From positions 1-7,450 of the forward strand of contig CAMLEF010000233.1 of assembly GCA_946478675.1 (NCBI GenBank): a DNA stretch of 7,450 bases, written 5' to 3'. The stretch comes from an uncultured Flavobacteriales bacterium (GTDB taxonomy: Bacteria; Bacteroidota; Bacteroidia; Palsa-965). Made by a program: the position numbers and the translations under genes. Positions 5,334-7,450 of the stretch are shown piece after piece. The notes below the pieces were generated by a model, which saw only the letters and a program-made list of their open reading frames with translations, did not search any database and had not been told where the DNA came from. Within the stretch, counting starts at the first letter, position 1; each line of letters opens with the position of its first letter.

Positions 5334-7450
5334 GCGCCGCCAACAGCCATATCGTTTCGGGCCTGAACTGGCAGACGTCTTTCGACCGGAAAGAGAGCGC
5401 TTCTTCTTTGCAGGAGCAGCTCAGCCATTGGACGCGCACGGTGCTGCACAAAGAAATGGCGGATATCTTCGACAAGCTTTGTCCGCCGGAACAAACCTGG
5501 CGCATCCGCTCACTCGATCTCGACCTCGGCCCGATCGATTACAACGAGCTGGAAACGGAATTGCCGCAGCGCATCCGCAGCGTGCTCACCGCGCGACTGA
5601 TCGATTTGATCATTTACGGCAACCGCGATACGAATAACGATCTTGAAATTCTCTCCGGCGAAACGTCGCAGCTCGCGATCCTGCAAACGTTCCTGCTGCA
5701 GGGTTTGATGCCGTGGAATCATCATGTCGCCAACGGAACGGCGGAAGAAGTGATGGCGCTGCAGCTGCAGGAGAACCGGCAGGAATTGCTCGCGATGATC
5801 CGTACGATCGGCGCTGCGCAGGAAGTCGTGCGCAAACGATTGGCCTGGCAATTCAGCGAACGCAACATCCGCCGCATCATCGAAGGGCTCGAGCCGAACA
5901 ACCATACCGAAATTTTCAACTTCACCGATGAGCTCGTTCTCGTCCAGGAAAAAACGCATCCCGTGCAGGCGGGTACATCGGAGCTGAAGAAGAACGTCTG
6001 GCATTGGGTGTTCAACTTCCTGCTCACCGAGCGCGGCACGATCTTCAACCGCATCGCTTTCCTGAAAAGCACGATCCGGCAAATGGCCGCGCATTACAAC
6101 GTGCGTTACGAAACGCTGCTTGCCATGATCGAAGAAGCGGTCACGAAGATCACGGCGCATACGGTTGTCGAACCGGAATTCATCCGCACGCTGAAGCTGC
6201 TCACGCAGGAAGAACAGCAGCTGATTCGTGATGAAAAACCGCAACAGGAAGCTGCACCCGATTATTGGGAACGCCTCGCGACGTTGCTGCTCGATGGTAC
6301 TTCGCGTCAAGTTTCCGGGGCGAAGACGGCATTGAATTCGCTGGTACCCGATCTTTCCGCGAACGACGCGCCGCGCTTTTCAAAAATCATTTCAGAAGCG
6401 ATGCAGGATGCGGCGAACTGGTCGCAGGTGCTTTCGGAGCTGAGTGAATTTTCGCGCGAGTCAATTCTCGAAGCATTGGCTCCCGCTCCTGCGCCGACGG
6501 AGTTGAAAGCAAATATCCTGCTGCTGGAAAAAATCACCGTCGCGTTGCGGCTGCGCATCGAACGACGGTTGCTCTGGGAGATCGTACTCGGCTTCGTGCA
6601 TCACCAGGAAGGATCGTTTTCGACGCGGCAATTCTGGAGCTACTGTTTCGAAGCGCTCAGCCGCCACACGCACATTCCGAAAACAGCCTTGCTGCTGCAA
6701 ACGATCACCGCAGGCATTCCTTCGGAAATCAAATCCGTGATCGCGCCGGAGAATTATTCGGAGCTGGTGGAATTGCTGGTGACGGAACTGCCTTCGATGA
6801 ACCGGCTGATCGGTCATCATGCTGCCGGCGTCGTACGACGTTTGGCGAAGCAGCTTCGGTTGTCGTCGCCCGGGCGTGAAGTTTCGGTTTCGTTGCGTCG
6901 CCGTTTGGCGCAGGCCGTTCGTCTGTATCCGCGGGAAGTATTTGCAGCGATTGCTGCTTTGCCCGATGAACAGGCGCTCGACCGGTTGCTGCTGGCGTTG
7001 CCTGAACAGGAATCGATTGCGGCGCTGCGCACGGAAGCGGCACAGCTGCTCGGCACATTGTTGACGGCGTTGCGAAAAAAACAAATTTCACTTCCGCAGG
7101 AGCGCGCTTTAAGCTGGCTGGAAGAAGCGATCCGTCAAACCGGCTGGCGCATCCTCGTGTATTCACCGCAGTTGCAGAAGGAAGAATTCATCACGCAGCT
7201 CGCAGAAACGATCTTCAGCATGGCTTCGTCGCCGGAAACGGAACAGTTTGTCGCGCTGCTCGAAAAAACAATTACGGATAAACAGCTCCGTTCTTTCAGT
7301 CGCAGGATCGATTTCGCACGACTGGCCAAAGCAGCAAAAGACAAACTGCAGGCGCTTCCCATTGAAGAGCAGGCGTTATTGCTTATCAGCGAAAAAGCAG
7401 GCCCGGCAAAAGTGGCGCTGCTGCTACAGGCACGATTCAATGACAATACA
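5330..7450 (+). CDS. Contractile injection system tape-measure protein (CIS_TMP family, Afp14-like), 3'-truncated
   Basis: The frame is open from ATG 5330 through base 7450 (707 codons, no stop), so the C-terminus lies outside the window. The first 95 residues carry the hallmark of Bacteroidota CIS tape-measure proteins: HIVSGLNWQTSFDR, a helix with LQEQLSHW (27-34), and RIRSLDLDLGPID (58-70), fitting 'I-x-x-L-x-[LI]-D-L-G-x-[IL]'. Next come LQTFLLQGLMPWN (118-130), matching the 'FL-x-x-G-x-[LM]-P-W' block, and FNRIAFLKSTIRQMAAHYNV (239-258), also recalled from this family. The rest is almost wholly alpha-helical in character, rich in Leu, Ala, Glu, Gln and Arg. It has an APAPAPT linker (384-390) and an Arg-rich stretch (503-535), but no membrane span or signal peptide. 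The protein is expected to lie in the inner-tube lumen and set tube length. Starting at 5330 rather than at a later ATG (for example codon 43) keeps the conserved N-terminal block. An AAA+ ATPase gene is the expected downstream neighbour. Confidence 0.85.
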   Translation, partial: MSAANSHIVSGLNWQTSFDRKESASSLQEQLSHWTRTVLHKEMADIFDKLCPPEQTWRIRSLDLDLGPIDYNELETELPQRIRSVLTARLIDLIIYGNRDTNNDLEILSGETSQLAILQTFLLQGLMPWNHHVANGTAEEVMALQLQENRQELLAMIRTIGAAQEVVRKRLAWQFSERNIRRIIEGLEPNNHTEIFNFTDELVLVQEKTHPVQAGTSELKKNVWHWVFNFLLTERGTIFNRIAFLKSTIRQMAAHYNVRYETLLAMIEEAVTKITAHTVVEPEFIRTLKLLTQEEQQLIRDEKPQQEAAPDYWERLATLLLDGTSRQVSGAKTALNSLVPDLSANDAPRFSKIISEAMQDAANWSQVLSELSEFSRESILEALAPAPAPTELKANILLLEKITVALRLRIERRLLWEIVLGFVHHQEGSFSTRQFWSYCFEALSRHTHIPKTALLLQTITAGIPSEIKSVIAPENYSELVELLVTELPSMNRLIGHHAAGVVRRLAKQLRLSSPGREVSVSLRRRLAQAVRLYPREVFAAIAALPDEQALDRLLLALPEQESIAALRTEAAQLLGTLLTALRKKQISLPQERALSWLEEAIRQTGWRILVYSPQLQKEEFITQLAETIFSMASSPETEQFVALLEKTITDKQLRSFSRRIDFARLAKAAKDKLQALPIEEQALLLISEKAGPAKVALLLQARFNDNT

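Noticed and set aside
5510..6310. Minus-strand open frame of 266 codons opposite the tape-measure gene
   Set aside because: Its composition (Arg, Phe, Asp, Glu and Gln runs) and lack of any domain or start context mark it as a shadow of the tape-measure frame, whose N-terminus carries a recognisable family signature.

Overview
The window is one uninterrupted plus-strand coding block of three tightly packed genes. I read it as the baseplate-to-tape-measure segment of a phage-tail-like contractile injection system (eCIS / Afp-PVC-MAC class; the membrane-anchored relatives are sometimes called type VI secretion subtype iv). The source is probably a member of the Bacteroidota. That assignment rests on the style of the proteins, the absence of Shine-Dalgarno sequences at both internal starts, and base composition a little over half GC by eye. 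I have no rRNA or housekeeping marker to fix the taxon.

Layout. (1) Bases 1-2673 hold the 3'-terminal 890 codons of a large baseplate J / gp6-like wedge protein (Afp11-like); its start lies upstream. (2) Bases 2670-5333 hold a complete 887-residue second wedge-type protein (Afp12-like), which carries the N-terminal DPGVT motif of this group. (3) Bases 5330-7450 hold the first 707 codons of a contractile injection system tape-measure protein (Afp14-like), running off the right edge. Both junctions are ATGA stop/start overlaps embedded in the same ten bases. There is no intergenic space, promoter, terminator, RNA gene, mobile element or CRISPR array in the window.

How they work together. In characterised contractile injection systems the Afp11- and Afp12-type proteins associate into wedges that surround the spike hub and form the baseplate. 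The tape-measure protein sits in the tube lumen and sets tube length, and an AAA+ ATPase is normally encoded next. The order here (wedge, wedge, tape measure) fits that plan. No tail-fibre gene (Afp13-like) lies between the second wedge gene and the tape measure.

The most unusual feature is a roughly 75-residue acidic Ala/Thr/Pro-rich insertion in the first wedge protein. It carries a short, Trp-rimmed hydrophobic helix (bases 739-798), a candidate membrane- or partner-contacting element in a protein expected to be soluble. A second apparent insertion of about 100 residues sits near the C-terminus of the second wedge protein. The long overlapping ORFs on either strand are shadows of these three genes.
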